From an uncultured Eubacteriales bacterium (lineage in GTDB: Bacteria > Bacillota > Clostridia > Peptostreptococcales > Anaerovoracaceae), in contig OMZI01000007.1 in assembly GCA_900315485.1 (NCBI GenBank), positions 25,464 to 89,463 on the forward strand: 64,000 nt of DNA. Reading direction: 5' to 3'. How positions within the stretch are numbered: position 1 is the stretch's first letter; every line of letters begins with the position of its first letter. The notes beneath the pieces were generated by a model. The model made no database searches and was not told the DNA's origin. It saw only the letters and a program-made list of their open reading frames with translations. Positions 1 to 9,943 of the stretch are shown here, in pieces. A program made the position numbers and the translations under genes.

Positions 1-1293
1 GCTTATCTTGTTGCTGGCATCCTCCCAGACCTCTCCGATGAGAAGGCCGTCAGGATCGCATTTCTTTATCCTGCTTCTCGTCTCAGCGATGAATGAGTCA
101 GGCAGCTCGTCAGCGACATCAAGTCTCCAGCCGCTCGCGCCCATCTTCATCCAGTGCTCGATCACGCCGTCCTCGCCGAGGATGAAATCCATGTAATCAT
201 CATTGGTCTCATTGACCTCAGGCAGATCGGTGACGCCCCACCATGAGCTGTAGCCGCACGCCTCGTTCTCATCGAACTTGTACCACGGCCTGTACGGCGA
301 ATCCTCACTCTGCCATGCGCCCTCAGCGTCATGCGGCAGCGTTTTGCCCTCAGCCTTGTAATTGCCGAACATATTGAAGTATATGCTGTCGGCACCGGTA
401 TGGCTGAAGACTCCGTCGAGTATAAGGCGGATGCCCTGCGCCCTGGCTTCCTCTGCAAGGTGTGCAAAATCCTCGTTGGTACCGAGGGTCGGGTCGATCG
501 TCATGTAATCGGCCGTGTCGTAGTGATGTGTCGATGCTGACTCGAATACAGGATTGAGGTAGATGGCAGTAACGCCAAGCGACTTAAGATAACCAAGTTT
601 CTCTTCAATGCCCTTGAGGCTGCCACCGTAGACAGGCCACTCAGTGACCCTGCCCTCATTGTCTCTTACGTAATAGGCTTTTCTGTTCCAGTCTTCCTGG
701 ATGACGCGCTTTATGTCCGTGCGCCTTTCGTTGACGCGCTTTACCGCTTCCCCGCACCTCTCGCGCCAGTCATCATCCCTTGCGAATCTGCCCGGGAAAA
801 TCTGATAGACGATGCCGTTCTTATACCATTCAGGAACAGCCGCTTCCTTATATACGGTTATCTGGAATGCCGGCACATCGTGCTCAGACATCTCATCTTC
901 GCCGTACATCCAGCCCTCGCCGCCGAGTCTCTCCGGATTGTTTCCGTACCACAGGATGCGGCGCTGATCATAGTCGTCAGTCAGCTCTATTCCGAATGTG
1001 TACCACAGGAGGCCTCCCTCATCAGGTGCTGTTATCTCAGCGCTGTAGGTGCCTCCGCGTGTCTCTTCGATGCATGCAGTCTGATGCATCTGAATATACT
1101 CAGGAGTCCTGTTCTCGCCGTGCCAGAGGAGCAAAGTGACATCCTCAGGCGTGAAGTCGACGGCATCGATGCTGATGCGCACCCTGCTGCCGGTCGTAAC
1201 GGCGCCGAACGGGCTCCTGTACTTCAGTTCTCTTGAATTATGGATTAATTTCAAATGCTGTTTCCCCCTTGCCGGAACGTTCAGATCCGGCAT
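1..1293 (-). CDS. GH13 alpha-amylase/neopullulanase-type glycoside hydrolase, 3' end outside window
   Basis: This is an alpha-glucan hydrolase of glycoside hydrolase family 13. It probably trims maltodextrins or glycogen in the cytoplasm, since no signal peptide is visible. The frame stays open to the left edge, so about 431 residues are seen and the C-terminus is missing. The N-terminal part resembles the starch-binding domain of neopullulanases (HNSRELKYRSPFGAV). Three GH13 regions are readable: DGVFSHTG (region I), GWRLDVADE (region II, with the nucleophile Asp) and GEVWED (region III, with the acid/base Glu). Region IV lies beyond the edge. The gene begins 6 bp after the glgA stop and should be translationally coupled to it. 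The ATG at 1293 has little Shine-Dalgarno sequence. A TTG at 1254, preceded by AAGGGGG, is a credible alternative start that gives a more typical N-terminus. The family is certain; the exact substrate is inferred from context. Confidence 0.9.
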   Translation of the reverse strand, partial: MPDLNVPARGKQHLKLIHNSRELKYRSPFGAVTTGSRVRISIDAVDFTPEDVTLLLWHGENRTPEYIQMHQTACIEETRGGTYSAEITAPDEGGLLWYTFGIELTDDYDQRRILWYGNNPERLGGEGWMYGEDEMSEHDVPAFQITVYKEAAVPEWYKNGIVYQIFPGRFARDDDWRERCGEAVKRVNERRTDIKRVIQEDWNRKAYYVRDNEGRVTEWPVYGGSLKGIEEKLGYLKSLGVTAIYLNPVFESASTHHYDTADYMTIDPTLGTNEDFAHLAEEARAQGIRLILDGVFSHTGADSIYFNMFGNYKAEGKTLPHDAEGAWQSEDSPYRPWYKFDENEACGYSSWWGVTDLPEVNETNDDYMDFILGEDGVIEHWMKMGASGWRLDVADELPDSFIAETRSRIKKCDPDGLLIGEVWEDASNKIS

Positions 1294-1299
1294 ATTGAA

Positions 1300-2751
1300 T
1301 TACCAGCCAAGCAGGCCGTCGTACAGCTCTCTGTACTTCTCAGCGGACTCTTCCCATCCGAAGTTGGCGTCGAATGCGTTCTGCTGGAGCTTTTCCCATA
1401 CATCATGGTGCTCGAACCACAGGTTGAGCGCGAGGTCAACAGTGCTTCTGAGGCCGTTGACATCAAAATCCTTGAAAGAGAATCCGTTGGCATTTTCACC
1501 GTAGTCCCAGTAACCTGCTACGGTATCCTTAAGTCCGCCTGTCTCTCTTACGAGCGGAAGTGTTCCGTATCTCATCGAGATCATCTGAGCAAGGCCGCAT
1601 GGCTCGAACTCTGAAGGCATCAGGAATACGTCAGCTGCAGCATAGAATCTTCTTGAGAGTTTCTCGTCGAAGGTGATCCTTGCAGCGAAGTTCTCAGGAT
1701 TGTGATATGCAAAATCGCCGATGGCGTTCTCGAATCCGAAGTCGCCCGTACCGAGAACTGCGACCTGCATGTATCTCTCGCGGAATTCAGGCAGGAGCTC
1801 TGCGATCAGGTTGGCACCCTTCTGCTGTGTCAGACGGCTTACCATTGCGAACAGCGGAACATCCGGGTCCTCTCTCAGGCCGAGCTCTCTCTGGAGCTCC
1901 AGCTTGGCCTCTGTCTTCTTCTCGAGATGGTATCTGTCAAAGTGTACAGGGATAGCAGGATCCTTCTCCGGATCATAGTTCTTCTTGTCGATTCCGTTGA
2001 TGATGCCGGAGAGCTTGTACTTTCTCGAAGTGAACAGTCCCTCAAGACCTTCGCCGTATCTTACGGTGCAGATCTCATCAGCGTATGTAGGGCTTACAGT
2101 CGTTACTGCATCTGAGTATATAACAGCTCCCTGCATGAAGTTGACAGCGTCATCGTGGATCATCTGTCCGTCAGCCGGTGTGCCTGTGAGACCGAGAACG
2201 TCGCCGACCATGGTTCTGCTGTACTGTCCCTGGAACTTCAGGTTGTGGATGGTGAATACAGTCTTGATGCGGTCATAGAGCTCATCACCGTTGTAGTACT
2301 CTCTGAGGTATACAGGTACGAGAGCTGTATGCCAGTCGTTGCAGTGGAGGATGTCCGGTGCAAAAGTCCTTGCGATGTGTCTGATCGTCTCAAGCACTGC
2401 TACCGAGAAGAAAGCGACTCTCTCGCCGTCATCAAACTCTCCGTATACTCCGCTTCTGCTGAAGTAGTACTCGTTGTCGAGGAAGTAGTATGTGACTCCG
2501 CCCTTTCTCAGGGTGAAGAGTCCGCAGTACAGGCTGCGCCATCCGAGCCTTACCTCATAATTCTCGACGTATTTCATCTTCTCTCTGTACTCCCATAGAA
2601 TGGAGCTCAGCAGAGGCAGGATTACTCTTGCATCGTAGTCATCATTCTTGATATATGCAGGCAGCGATCCTGCAACATCACCGAGACCTCCGGTCTTGAT
2701 GAACGGAGTAGCTTCGAATGCTGCGAATAAGACCTTCTTTTTCTCTCCCAT
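1300..2751 (-). CDS. glgA: Glycogen synthase (ADP-glucose type)
   Basis: GlgA transfers glucose from ADP-glucose to the non-reducing end of an alpha-1,4-glucan. The 483 residues match the usual bacterial GlgA length. The N-terminal ADP-glucose-binding motif KTGGLGDVAGSLP is at residues 20-32. The C-terminal GT5 motif is visible as EFEPCGLAQMISMRYG followed by ETGGLKDTV. The start ATG follows a good ribosome site (aaaggag). The gene sits downstream of glgC and glgD but is separated from them by a terminator (3060-3090) and a 220 bp foldback element, so it may be expressed independently of the glgCD transcript. The GH13 gene follows after 6 bp. GlgC/GlgD supply the ADP-glucose and GlgB adds branches, so the synthetic pathway in this cluster is complete. 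Confidence 0.97.
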   Translation of the reverse strand: MGEKKKVLFAAFEATPFIKTGGLGDVAGSLPAYIKNDDYDARVILPLLSSILWEYREKMKYVENYEVRLGWRSLYCGLFTLRKGGVTYYFLDNEYYFSRSGVYGEFDDGERVAFFSVAVLETIRHIARTFAPDILHCNDWHTALVPVYLREYYNGDELYDRIKTVFTIHNLKFQGQYSRTMVGDVLGLTGTPADGQMIHDDAVNFMQGAVIYSDAVTTVSPTYADEICTVRYGEGLEGLFTSRKYKLSGIINGIDKKNYDPEKDPAIPVHFDRYHLEKKTEAKLELQRELGLREDPDVPLFAMVSRLTQQKGANLIAELLPEFRERYMQVAVLGTGDFGFENAIGDFAYHNPENFAARITFDEKLSRRFYAAADVFLMPSEFEPCGLAQMISMRYGTLPLVRETGGLKDTVAGYWDYGENANGFSFKDFDVNGLRSTVDLALNLWFEHHDVWEKLQQNAFDANFGWEESAEKYRELYDGLLGW

Positions 2752-2799
2752 AATACCGTTTCTCCTTTTTTCTTAATCAGCTATATAGTTACATGTAGT

Positions 2800-3019
2800 G
2801 TTTGCGGGCGGAGTGCGTAAAAATTGTCGTCCTCGGAACAGGACAATTATCTCAATTTCTTCGGTCTTCACGGGACACTTGCAAAACTCGCTCTGCAGCT
2901 TCATTTCGCTCGGACAGTTGCAAGTGTCAGCCGTTCAGTCTGTCAGAAATTTCGTAATTGTCAGCAGCCCTGAAACTGTTCCTGCGGAATAACAATTTTT
3001 ACGTACCCCGACCGCAAAC
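2800..3019 (+). repeat. 220 bp foldback element between glgD and glgA (element C)
   Basis: The two ends form a 28 bp imperfect inverted repeat (2800-2827 against 2992-3019, about 3 mismatches). Inside it are the strand CGTCCTCGG next to AACAG, and on the far side CTGTT next to CCTGCGGAAT. A second nested hairpin lies at about 2874-2927, with arms ACACTTGCAA and TTGCAAGTGT. The short sequences TCCTCG and CTGCGGA at the internal loop also occur, in the same relative arrangement, in the hairpins at 22888-22976 and 36031-36146. No protein-coding signal is convincing here. It could be a miniature mobile element or a structured RNA. The plus orientation is antisense to the surrounding glg genes, which argues against a simple leader role. 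Confidence 0.7.
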
Positions 3020-3059
3020 TTATGAATTATTACTCTAATCACCTGTACTATTAAATCAG

Positions 3060-3090
3060 AAAAAAAGGCTTCCTGCAACTGCAGGAAGCC
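3060..3090 (-). terminator. Rho-independent terminator after glgD
   Basis: Read on the minus strand, GGCTTCCTGCA and TGCAGGAAGCC form an 11 bp perfect stem with a two-base loop, followed by seven T residues. It lies about 30 bp after the glgD stop and should end most glgC-glgD transcription before glgA. Confidence 0.9.
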
Positions 3091-3121
3091 ATGTTGAACA
3101 TATTGAGTTATCTGAGGATAA

Positions 3122-4225
3122 CTAGATCGTCATCTCCTTGCCGATTACTACCGGCTTGTCTTCTGAACCGAAGATCTTGACGCCGTCATTGATGGTGACG
3201 TACTTGTCGCAGATGACGTTGTCGAGGACTACGTCCTTTCCGATGTGGCAGTGCATCATGATGACACTGTTTCTTACAACTGCGCCCTCCTCGATGGTTA
3301 CACTTCTGAAGATCGTGCTGTTCTCGACCTTGCCCTCGATAGCGCAGCCTGCGGAGATCGTTGAGTTGCGGACGTCAGAGCCCGGCAGATAGAATACCGG
3401 AGCCTCGTCCTGTGTCTTGGTGTAGATGGTTCTCTCAGGATTGCAGAATACTTCGTTTCTGATGACGTAGTCTGTCATATCCTGATTGACCTTCAGAAGA
3501 TCGGAAGTGCTTCTTACTCTTCCGAAGTATCCTCTGAACTCGAATGCGCCTACATCGAATACGTCGAGGTGATCCTTGACTACATCGAAGAAGTCCATAT
3601 ATTCAAGAGCTCCGAACCACTTCAGGAACTCGAGCATGAATTCTCTGTTTACGATGCAGCAGTCGATGAAGTAGTTGCCCCATCCTTCAGCCGTTGTGTT
3701 GAACTTCTCTACTCTTCCGTCTTCATTGATGTCGATGAAGAATCCTTCGTAGTCCTCAGCTCTAGGAACCTTCTTGTAAACAACAGTCATCGCTCTGCCG
3801 GATTCGCTGTGCTGCTTGATCAGAGGCTTGTAGTCCATGTTGTATACGTCAGTGCTGCTCGAGATGATAACATAGTCAGCACCATCTCTCTCGAAGAACT
3901 TGATGTTCTTGAGCACGTCTCTGATCAGGAATCTTCTGCCCTCAGCCTGTACGCCGTATACCGAGCCAGGCATAAGGAAGAGTCCGCCGTTCTTGCGGCC
4001 GAGTGACCACGGGTTACCGATACCGATGTGGTCGATCAGTGATCCGGATGTGTACGGAGCAATGATGCCGATAGTGGTAATGCCCGAGTTGGCCATGTTG
4101 GAAAGCGCAAAATCTATGAGTCTGTATCTGCCGCCGTACGGAACGGATGCGAGTGTTCTCTCTTCAGTGAGCTCACCGAATCCCTTGCCCTGATAGTTAG
4201 CGGAAATAAGTCCGATTGTCTTCAT
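3122..4225 (-). CDS. glgD: Glucose-1-phosphate adenylyltransferase subunit GlgD
   Basis: GlgD is the partner subunit of ADP-glucose pyrophosphorylase in Firmicutes. Its 367 residues contain an N-terminal nucleotidyltransferase-like fold followed by a left-handed beta-helix region with hexapeptide-type repeats (about 270-350). The N-terminus reads SANYQGKGFGELTEERT instead of the GGxGxRLxxLT signature of GlgC. This is the usual reason for regarding GlgD as regulatory or weakly catalytic. The start is preceded by gagggaggcacgaaa. It follows glgC by 17 bp and is presumably cotranslated with it, the two forming a heterotetramer (known for the family, not shown by sequence). Confidence 0.94.
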   Translation of the reverse strand: MKTIGLISANYQGKGFGELTEERTLASVPYGGRYRLIDFALSNMANSGITTIGIIAPYTSGSLIDHIGIGNPWSLGRKNGGLFLMPGSVYGVQAEGRRFLIRDVLKNIKFFERDGADYVIISSSTDVYNMDYKPLIKQHSESGRAMTVVYKKVPRAEDYEGFFIDINEDGRVEKFNTTAEGWGNYFIDCCIVNREFMLEFLKWFGALEYMDFFDVVKDHLDVFDVGAFEFRGYFGRVRSTSDLLKVNQDMTDYVIRNEVFCNPERTIYTKTQDEAPVFYLPGSDVRNSTISAGCAIEGKVENSTIFRSVTIEEGAVVRNSVIMMHCHIGKDVVLDNVICDKYVTINDGVKIFGSEDKPVVIGKEMTI

Positions 4226-4242
4226 TTTCGTGCCTCCCTCTT

Positions 4243-5373
4243 CTATACCGACAGCTTGGATGTGCCGTAAACTACGATCTTGCCGTCAGCATCACCGATC
4301 TCTGTCCTGTCATCGACTACAACGCCCTCGTTTACGATAGACTTGTTGATCGTGCAGTTGCGGCCGATGATAGCGTTAGGAAGAATGATGGAATCCTTGA
4401 TAACAGATCCCTCTCCTATTACTACGCCGCTTCCGAGAATCGAGTGATCTACATCGCCGTATACCGTGCATCCGTTGCTGATAAGCGCCTTGCCGATATT
4501 TGCCTCAGGTCCGATGTACTGAGGAGGGTAGATGTTGGAGTTGGAGAATACTCTGGCATCCTTGGTAAATACGTTGATGCTCTCAACATCATCCATAAGA
4601 TCCATCTGGCTCTCATAGTAGCTGTCTACTGTTCCTACATCTCTCCAGTAGCCTTCGAATCTGTATACGATAAGCTTCTTCTTCTCTTCGAGCATCTTAG
4701 GAATGATGTTCTTTCCGAAGTCATGCTCTGAACCGGAATCTTCGTGATCCTCGAGAAGAGCCTTCCTGAGTGACGGCCATGAGAAGATATAGATACCCAT
4801 TGAAGCGAGGTTGCTGTCCGGTTCCTTCGGCTTTTCGGTAAACTTTACGATGTTGCCTTCATCATCGGCAGTCATGATACCGAATCTGCTTGCCTCTTCG
4901 ATCGGAACCTCGATTACTGAAACAGTGAGGTCTGCTTTGTTTGCCTCATGCACTTCAAGCATCTTGTTGTAATCAGTCTTGTAGATGTGGTCACCCGAGA
5001 GGATGAGCACATGCTCGGGGCTGTACAGATCGATAAAATCTATGTTGTGATATATAGCGTCTGCAGTACCCTCGTACCACTCACCACCTGTCTCACCTGC
5101 ATAAGGCGGAAGGATGTGGACGCCGCCGTCTGCTACAGCCATGTCCCAGGATTCGCCTGTGCCTACATACTTGTTGAGTATGAGCGGCTTGTACTGGACC
5201 AGAATGCCAACTGTATCAATACCTGAATTGACGCAGTTGGAAAGGCTGAAGTCGATGATACGGTACTTTCCTCCGAAAGAAACCGCAGGCTTTGCAATGC
5301 TCGAAGTCAGGCTTCCGAGTCTGCTGCCCTGTCCTCCGGCAAGCAGCATAGCAATGCATTTTTTCTTCTTCAT
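4243..5373 (-). CDS. glgC: Glucose-1-phosphate adenylyltransferase (ADP-glucose pyrophosphorylase), catalytic subunit
   Basis: GlgC makes ADP-glucose from ATP and glucose-1-phosphate, the committed step of glycogen synthesis. The 376 residues are of normal length. The nucleotide-binding motif [13 protein letters not shown] lies at residues 11-23. [19 protein letters not shown] and the beta-helix C-terminal domain (about 280-370) are also present. The start has an excellent ribosome site (aggaggcatcttaac). It lies 188 bp downstream of glgP. That gap contains a strong hairpin (5415-5451) but no clear terminator, so read-through from glgBP is possible. Confidence 0.96.
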   Translation of the reverse strand: MKKKKCIAMLLAGGQGSRLGSLTSSIAKPAVSFGGKYRIIDFSLSNCVNSGIDTVGILVQYKPLILNKYVGTGESWDMAVADGGVHILPPYAGETGGEWYEGTADAIYHNIDFIDLYSPEHVLILSGDHIYKTDYNKMLEVHEANKADLTVSVIEVPIEEASRFGIMTADDEGNIVKFTEKPKEPDSNLASMGIYIFSWPSLRKALLEDHEDSGSEHDFGKNIIPKMLEEKKKLIVYRFEGYWRDVGTVDSYYESQMDLMDDVESINVFTKDARVFSNSNIYPPQYIGPEANIGKALISNGCTVYGDVDHSILGSGVVIGEGSVIKDSIILPNAIIGRNCTINKSIVNEGVVVDDRTEIGDADGKIVVYGTSKLSV

Positions 5374-5414
5374 GTTAAGATGCCTCCTGTTGTTGCCACA
5401 ATAACGTATGCTTA

Positions 5415-5451
5415 CCGGCCTGCCATTCCTGCCCGCAGGCTGGCAGACCGG
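5415..5451 (-). other. Stable hairpin in the glgP-glgC intergenic gap
   Basis: CCGGCCTGCCA and TGGCAGACCGG pair over 11 positions with one G-U on the minus-strand transcript, and CCTGC/GCAGG can pair inside the loop. No T-run follows on the minus strand, so it is not a canonical terminator for glgP. A role in mRNA processing or stabilisation is an inference only. Confidence 0.5.
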
Positions 5452-5561
5452 TATTTTAACTATTTATCTGTTATTATTGTAAACCTAATCAGCGCAAAAT
5501 GGGTAATTATCTGCTATTTTGTACAATGTCATACAATCGTCACAGCGTCCGTCACAGAATC

Positions 5562-7979
5562 CTACAGAGCGTGCCAGATCTCCTCAGCATACTCTCTGAT
5601 CGTTCTGTCGCTTGAAAAGAACGCGGAGTTTGCGATGTTGGCAAGAGACATTGCCTGCCACTTCTCCTTGTCTGAATAGATCTTGTCAAGATTCTCCCAT
5701 GCCTTGACGTAGGAATCAAAGTCTCCGAGAACGAAGTACTCGTCGTTTGCTCCGATGAGTGCATCGTGGATGCCCCAGAAGTTGTAATCGGACTTCGAGA
5801 AGAATCCGTTGACGAGCTGCTCTGTTATGCGTGCGAGTCTCGGGTCGCTGTTTATGCAGTTCTGTGCGGAGTATCCGCCGTGTCTGTAGAAGTTCTCGAC
5901 CTCATCTGATGAGTATCCGAAGATGCCCATGTTGTCGTCTCCTACGAGCTGGTTGATCTCAACGTTGGCTCCGTCCATTGTGCCGAGTGTAACAGCTCCG
6001 TTCATCATGAACTTCATGTTGCCCGTACCGCTGGCTTCCTTGCCGGCTGTCGAGATCTGCTCGCTGATGTCAGCTGCAGGATAGATGAGCTGAGCGTTGC
6101 TTACGCAGAAGTTCTCGATGAATACGACCTTGATCCTCTTGCTTACAACCGGATCTGAGTTGACCACGTCAGCGATGCTGTTGATGAACTTGATGACTTC
6201 CTTGGCGAACACATATCCCTGAGCGGCCTTGCCGGCAAAGATGAATGTGTAGTTGTTGATAGGAAGATCAGGGTTCTCCTTGAGTCTGTTGTAGAGGTCG
6301 AGGATCTTGAAGCAGTTCAGAAGCTGTCTCTTATATGCGTGAAGTCTCTTGACCTGTACGTCGAATACCGAGTCAGGATCGATCTCGATCTCCATATTCT
6401 TCTTGATGTATTCAGCAAGTCTGACCTTGTTCTCTCTCTTGGCCTCTGCGAGCTCTGCAAGGAAAAGGCTGTCCTTGCTGTATGCGTTGAGCTTGCTGAG
6501 CTGCTCAAGGTCGCTCTGCCACTTTGTTCCGATAGTCCTGTCGATCAGCCTGGTGAGAGGCTGATTGGCCTGGATCAGGAACCTTCTGTGGCTGATTCCG
6601 TTGGTCTTGTTGTTGAATCTCTCAGGATACAGCTTGAAGAACTCCCTGAATACTGTCTTGGTCAGGATATCCGAGTGAAGAGCGGATACGCCGTTGACCG
6701 AGTGGCTTCCGATAACTGACAGATTGGCCATCTTGACCTGTCCGTCCCACAGAGCCAAGGTCTCTCTCGACATGACATGGTAGTTCTCATCTTCTCCCGG
6801 AAGATGTGCCTGCCATCTTCTGTTGATCTCGTCGATGATCATATAGATCCTTGGCAGCAGCTCCTGGAATTCAGGGATGCTCCACTTCTCGAGAGCTTCA
6901 GGAAGTACTGTATGGTTGGTGAATGAGATGGTAGCCTTTACGATCTTCCATGCGTCGTCCCATTCAACGCCCTCTTCATCCATCAGGACTCTCATGAGTT
7001 CAGGGATGCACATTGTAGGGTGTGTATCGTTGATGTGGATCTGCACTCTGTCAGGCAGCTTGTCCCATTCATTCTTGCCGTATTTGGTCTTGTAGTCCCT
7101 GATGATCATGCCGATGCCGGCAGCGACGAGGAAGTACTCCTGTCTGAGTCTCAGCTTCTTGCCGATACCCTGTCTGTCATCAGGATAGAGGATGCTTGTG
7201 ATAGCCTCGATCTCACTTCTCTCCTTCATTGCCTTGCTGTAGTCGCCGGCATTGAAGGCTTCCATGTCGATGGTGTCGTGTACAGGCTGTGCATCCCACA
7301 GATGCAGTGTGTTGACTGTTGTTCCGCCAAAACCGAGTACCGGTACGTCGTAAGGTACCGCTCTTACGGTGTTGTAGTCAACGTGCTCGTACTCCATCTC
7401 ACCGTTTTTATAAGTTCTCTCTACTCTGCCCCCGAATCTTACGATAACAGACTCAAAAGGTTTTTCTCTTTCCCATGAATACCCTTCGTCAAGCCAAGCG
7501 TCCGGAAGCTCGATCTGATAGCCGCTCTCGATCTTCTGTCTGAAGAGTCCGAACTTGTATCTGAGGCCCATGCCGTCGCCTCTGATGCCGAGTGCTGCCA
7601 TGGAATCGATAAAGCATGCTGCCAGTCTTCCGAGACCGCCGTTTCCGAGACCCGGATCCGGCTCAACTGCGCAGACGCTGTCAAGGCTGGAGCCGAGCTC
7701 TTTGAGCCCTTCTGCTGCGTAATCCCTGATGCCGAGGTTGATGAGGTAGTTCTCCATCAGCTTTCCGATCAGGAACTCCATGGAGAAGTAGTATACCTTC
7801 TTGCCGGCAGGTGCCGACGGATCGGTGAATGCTTCTCTTCTCAGAGCAGTCTCATGCTGAACGAGCCTTACGAGGACCTCAAACTGATCCTTTTCACTCA
7901 GCTTCTCAGCGTGGATACCGTATAGCTCTTCTGCAATGCGTGTAAATTCTCTCTTGAAACCTTCTTTTGATTTGATCAT
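5562..7979 (-). CDS. glgP: Glycogen phosphorylase
   Basis: GlgP releases glucose-1-phosphate from glycogen non-reducing ends by phosphorolysis, using pyridoxal phosphate. The 805 residues are full length for the family. The N-terminal third has VEPDPGLGNGGLGRLAACF. The PLP-binding signature EASGTGNMKFMMNG, carrying the Schiff-base Lys, is near residue 650, followed by GTMDGANVEI. It lies 24 bp after glgB, so the two are one transcription unit, placing branching and degradation together. The start ATG is preceded by an A/G-rich site. Confidence 0.97.
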   Translation of the reverse strand: MIKSKEGFKREFTRIAEELYGIHAEKLSEKDQFEVLVRLVQHETALRREAFTDPSAPAGKKVYYFSMEFLIGKLMENYLINLGIRDYAAEGLKELGSSLDSVCAVEPDPGLGNGGLGRLAACFIDSMAALGIRGDGMGLRYKFGLFRQKIESGYQIELPDAWLDEGYSWEREKPFESVIVRFGGRVERTYKNGEMEYEHVDYNTVRAVPYDVPVLGFGGTTVNTLHLWDAQPVHDTIDMEAFNAGDYSKAMKERSEIEAITSILYPDDRQGIGKKLRLRQEYFLVAAGIGMIIRDYKTKYGKNEWDKLPDRVQIHINDTHPTMCIPELMRVLMDEEGVEWDDAWKIVKATISFTNHTVLPEALEKWSIPEFQELLPRIYMIIDEINRRWQAHLPGEDENYHVMSRETLALWDGQVKMANLSVIGSHSVNGVSALHSDILTKTVFREFFKLYPERFNNKTNGISHRRFLIQANQPLTRLIDRTIGTKWQSDLEQLSKLNAYSKDSLFLAELAEAKRENKVRLAEYIKKNMEIEIDPDSVFDVQVKRLHAYKRQLLNCFKILDLYNRLKENPDLPINNYTFIFAGKAAQGYVFAKEVIKFINSIADVVNSDPVVSKRIKVVFIENFCVSNAQLIYPAADISEQISTAGKEASGTGNMKFMMNGAVTLGTMDGANVEINQLVGDDNMGIFGYSSDEVENFYRHGGYSAQNCINSDPRLARITEQLVNGFFSKSDYNFWGIHDALIGANDEYFVLGDFDSYVKAWENLDKIYSDKEKWQAMSLANIANSAFFSSDRTIREYAEEIWHAL

Positions 7980-8003
7980 ACAGTCTCTCTATCCCTTCAT
8001 TTT

Positions 8004-9887
8004 TTATTTTCTTTTTAACTTAAATATGCAACCTCCGATGACCGGCAGTTTGACGGTGATCGAGTACGGCATGCCGTGCATAGGCTTTTTCTTAGCCCTG
8101 ACCTGGCGTGTGTTGACTCTGTTGCTGCCTGCGTACTTAGCCGCATCGGAACTGAATATTTCCTTGTAGAATCCCTTCTCCGGAACACCGATGGTGAACT
8201 CGTCGAAGGCCTGGACGCCTGTGTTGAGGATGACTATGAGGGTCTCCTCATCAGAGATCCTCATGTAGCTGTAGATGTTCTGGTCTCTGTTGTCAGCATC
8301 GATCCACTTAAAGCCATCCCAGCTCGTATCCTGCGCCCACAGTGCAGGATGTTCGAGATAGAGCTCGTTGAGCTCCTTTACGAACCTCTTGTGTTTCTCA
8401 TGGTTCTCATACTCAAGGAGGAACCATTCGAGCTGCTCATATTCTCTCCACTCGATGAACTGTGCTATCTCGTGGCCCATGAATCTGAGCTTCTTTCCCG
8501 GATGTGTCATCTGATACATCATCAGGAGCCTGCTGCCGGCGAACTGTCTCCATGTATCTCCCGGCATCCTTCCGATGAGGGACGCCTTGCCGTGGACGAC
8601 CTCGTCATGCGACAGAGGCAGTATGAAATTCTCGCTGTACGCATATGTCAGTGAGAATGTAAGCTTGTTGTGGTGATAGCTCCTGTACGGGAAGTCCTGC
8701 TTCATGTACTCGAGCGTATCGTTCATCCAGCCCATGTTCCACTTGTAGTGGAATCCAAGGCCTCCGTTTTCAGGCGGCCATGTGACCATAGGCCATGCGG
8801 TGCTCTCCTCGGCGACTGTGAAGACACCTGAGAATGCAGTACCGATCATATAGTTTAACTCCCTGAGGAACGAGATCGCCTCGAGATCTCCGTCTCCGCC
8901 TTCTCTGTTCTTCTTGAACTTTGACCTGTCTGAAATGCCGAAGTTCAGATAGAGCATGCTGCTGACGCCGTCGACTCTGATGCCGTCCGCATGATACTCA
9001 TCCACCCAGAACATCGCGTTGGACAGGAGGAAGCTCCTGACCTGATTTCTGCTGAAGTCGAACTTGTATGTTCCCCAGTCAGGGTGTATCTCTGTTTCGT
9101 ACAGCTTGCTGCCGTTGAAATTGCACAGTCCCTGCTCGTCAGGACAGAAGTGGCCCGGCACCCAGTCGAGGATGACTCCGATGCCCTCCTGATGGCAGCG
9201 GTCCATGAAATACTTGAAGTCAGCAGGGCTGCCGTATCTCGATGTAGGGGCATAGTATCCCGTTACCTGATATCCCCACGAAGCATCGAGAGGATGCTCC
9301 ATGACAGGCATCAGCTCAAGATGGGTGTATCCCATGTCCTTGACGTAAGGGATCAGCTTGTCTGCCACCTCACGGTAGTTGTAGAACTCTTCGCTTCCCG
9401 GCTCTCTGATCCATGCTCCGAGGTGGCACTCGTAGATGTTCATCGGCCCTGCGAAGGTGTTCTTCTTCTCTCTCTCAGCCAGCCATTCGTCATCATGCCA
9501 CTCATATGAGATGTCGCTGACCACTGATGTCGTTCCAGGTCTCAGCTCAGCTCCGAAGGCAAACGGATCCGCCTTGAAGATGTGCTCTCCAGAGAACGCC
9601 TCAATTTCATATTTATATTTGTCACCGGCAGCGGCGTTCTTTATGAATCCCGTATATATGCCGGTGTCTCCGAGCAGCTCAAGCGTGTCTTCTTCTCCCG
9701 GGTTCCATCCGTTGAAGTCTCCTGTGACCTTAACGCTGCGCACTCCCGGCACCCATACTGTGAACTGGACTCCGCCGCCGTCAATAAGATGCGCGCCGAA
9801 TGTTCTGTATGCGTGATACAGCTTGCCTGTATTGAAAAGATAGAGCAGTTCATCGCTCAGTTTTTCGCTGATAAAATTCTTGTTCAT
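8004..9887 (-). CDS. glgB: 1,4-alpha-glucan branching enzyme
   Basis: GlgB cuts an alpha-1,4 chain and rejoins it as an alpha-1,6 branch. The 627 residues contain an N-terminal CBM48-like domain (about 25-120, with VKVTGDFNGWNPGEE). The GH13 catalytic barrel carries DWVPGHFCPDE (region I), GIRVDGVSSMLY (nucleophile Asp), TVAEESTAW (acid/base Glu) and LPLSHDEVVHGK (region IV). A C-terminal all-beta domain follows. The ribosome site is aggggac, 5-6 bases before the ATG. It is the first gene of the compact glgB-glgP pair and starts 56 bp after the PrsW-type gene. Confidence 0.97.
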   Translation of the reverse strand: MNKNFISEKLSDELLYLFNTGKLYHAYRTFGAHLIDGGGVQFTVWVPGVRSVKVTGDFNGWNPGEEDTLELLGDTGIYTGFIKNAAAGDKYKYEIEAFSGEHIFKADPFAFGAELRPGTTSVVSDISYEWHDDEWLAEREKKNTFAGPMNIYECHLGAWIREPGSEEFYNYREVADKLIPYVKDMGYTHLELMPVMEHPLDASWGYQVTGYYAPTSRYGSPADFKYFMDRCHQEGIGVILDWVPGHFCPDEQGLCNFNGSKLYETEIHPDWGTYKFDFSRNQVRSFLLSNAMFWVDEYHADGIRVDGVSSMLYLNFGISDRSKFKKNREGGDGDLEAISFLRELNYMIGTAFSGVFTVAEESTAWPMVTWPPENGGLGFHYKWNMGWMNDTLEYMKQDFPYRSYHHNKLTFSLTYAYSENFILPLSHDEVVHGKASLIGRMPGDTWRQFAGSRLLMMYQMTHPGKKLRFMGHEIAQFIEWREYEQLEWFLLEYENHEKHKRFVKELNELYLEHPALWAQDTSWDGFKWIDADNRDQNIYSYMRISDEETLIVILNTGVQAFDEFTIGVPEKGFYKEIFSSDAAKYAGSNRVNTRQVRAKKKPMHGMPYSITVKLPVIGGCIFKLKRK

Positions 9888-9943
9888 AGTCTGTCCCCTA
9901 TAGCTGCGTGATACAGAATCTTTCCGGAATCAGCATGTCCGGA

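Noticed and set aside
2798-2992. Small plus-strand open frame over element C
   Set aside because: Its start lies in the inverted-repeat arm, it has no ribosome site, and its composition follows the palindromes and not any protein pattern.
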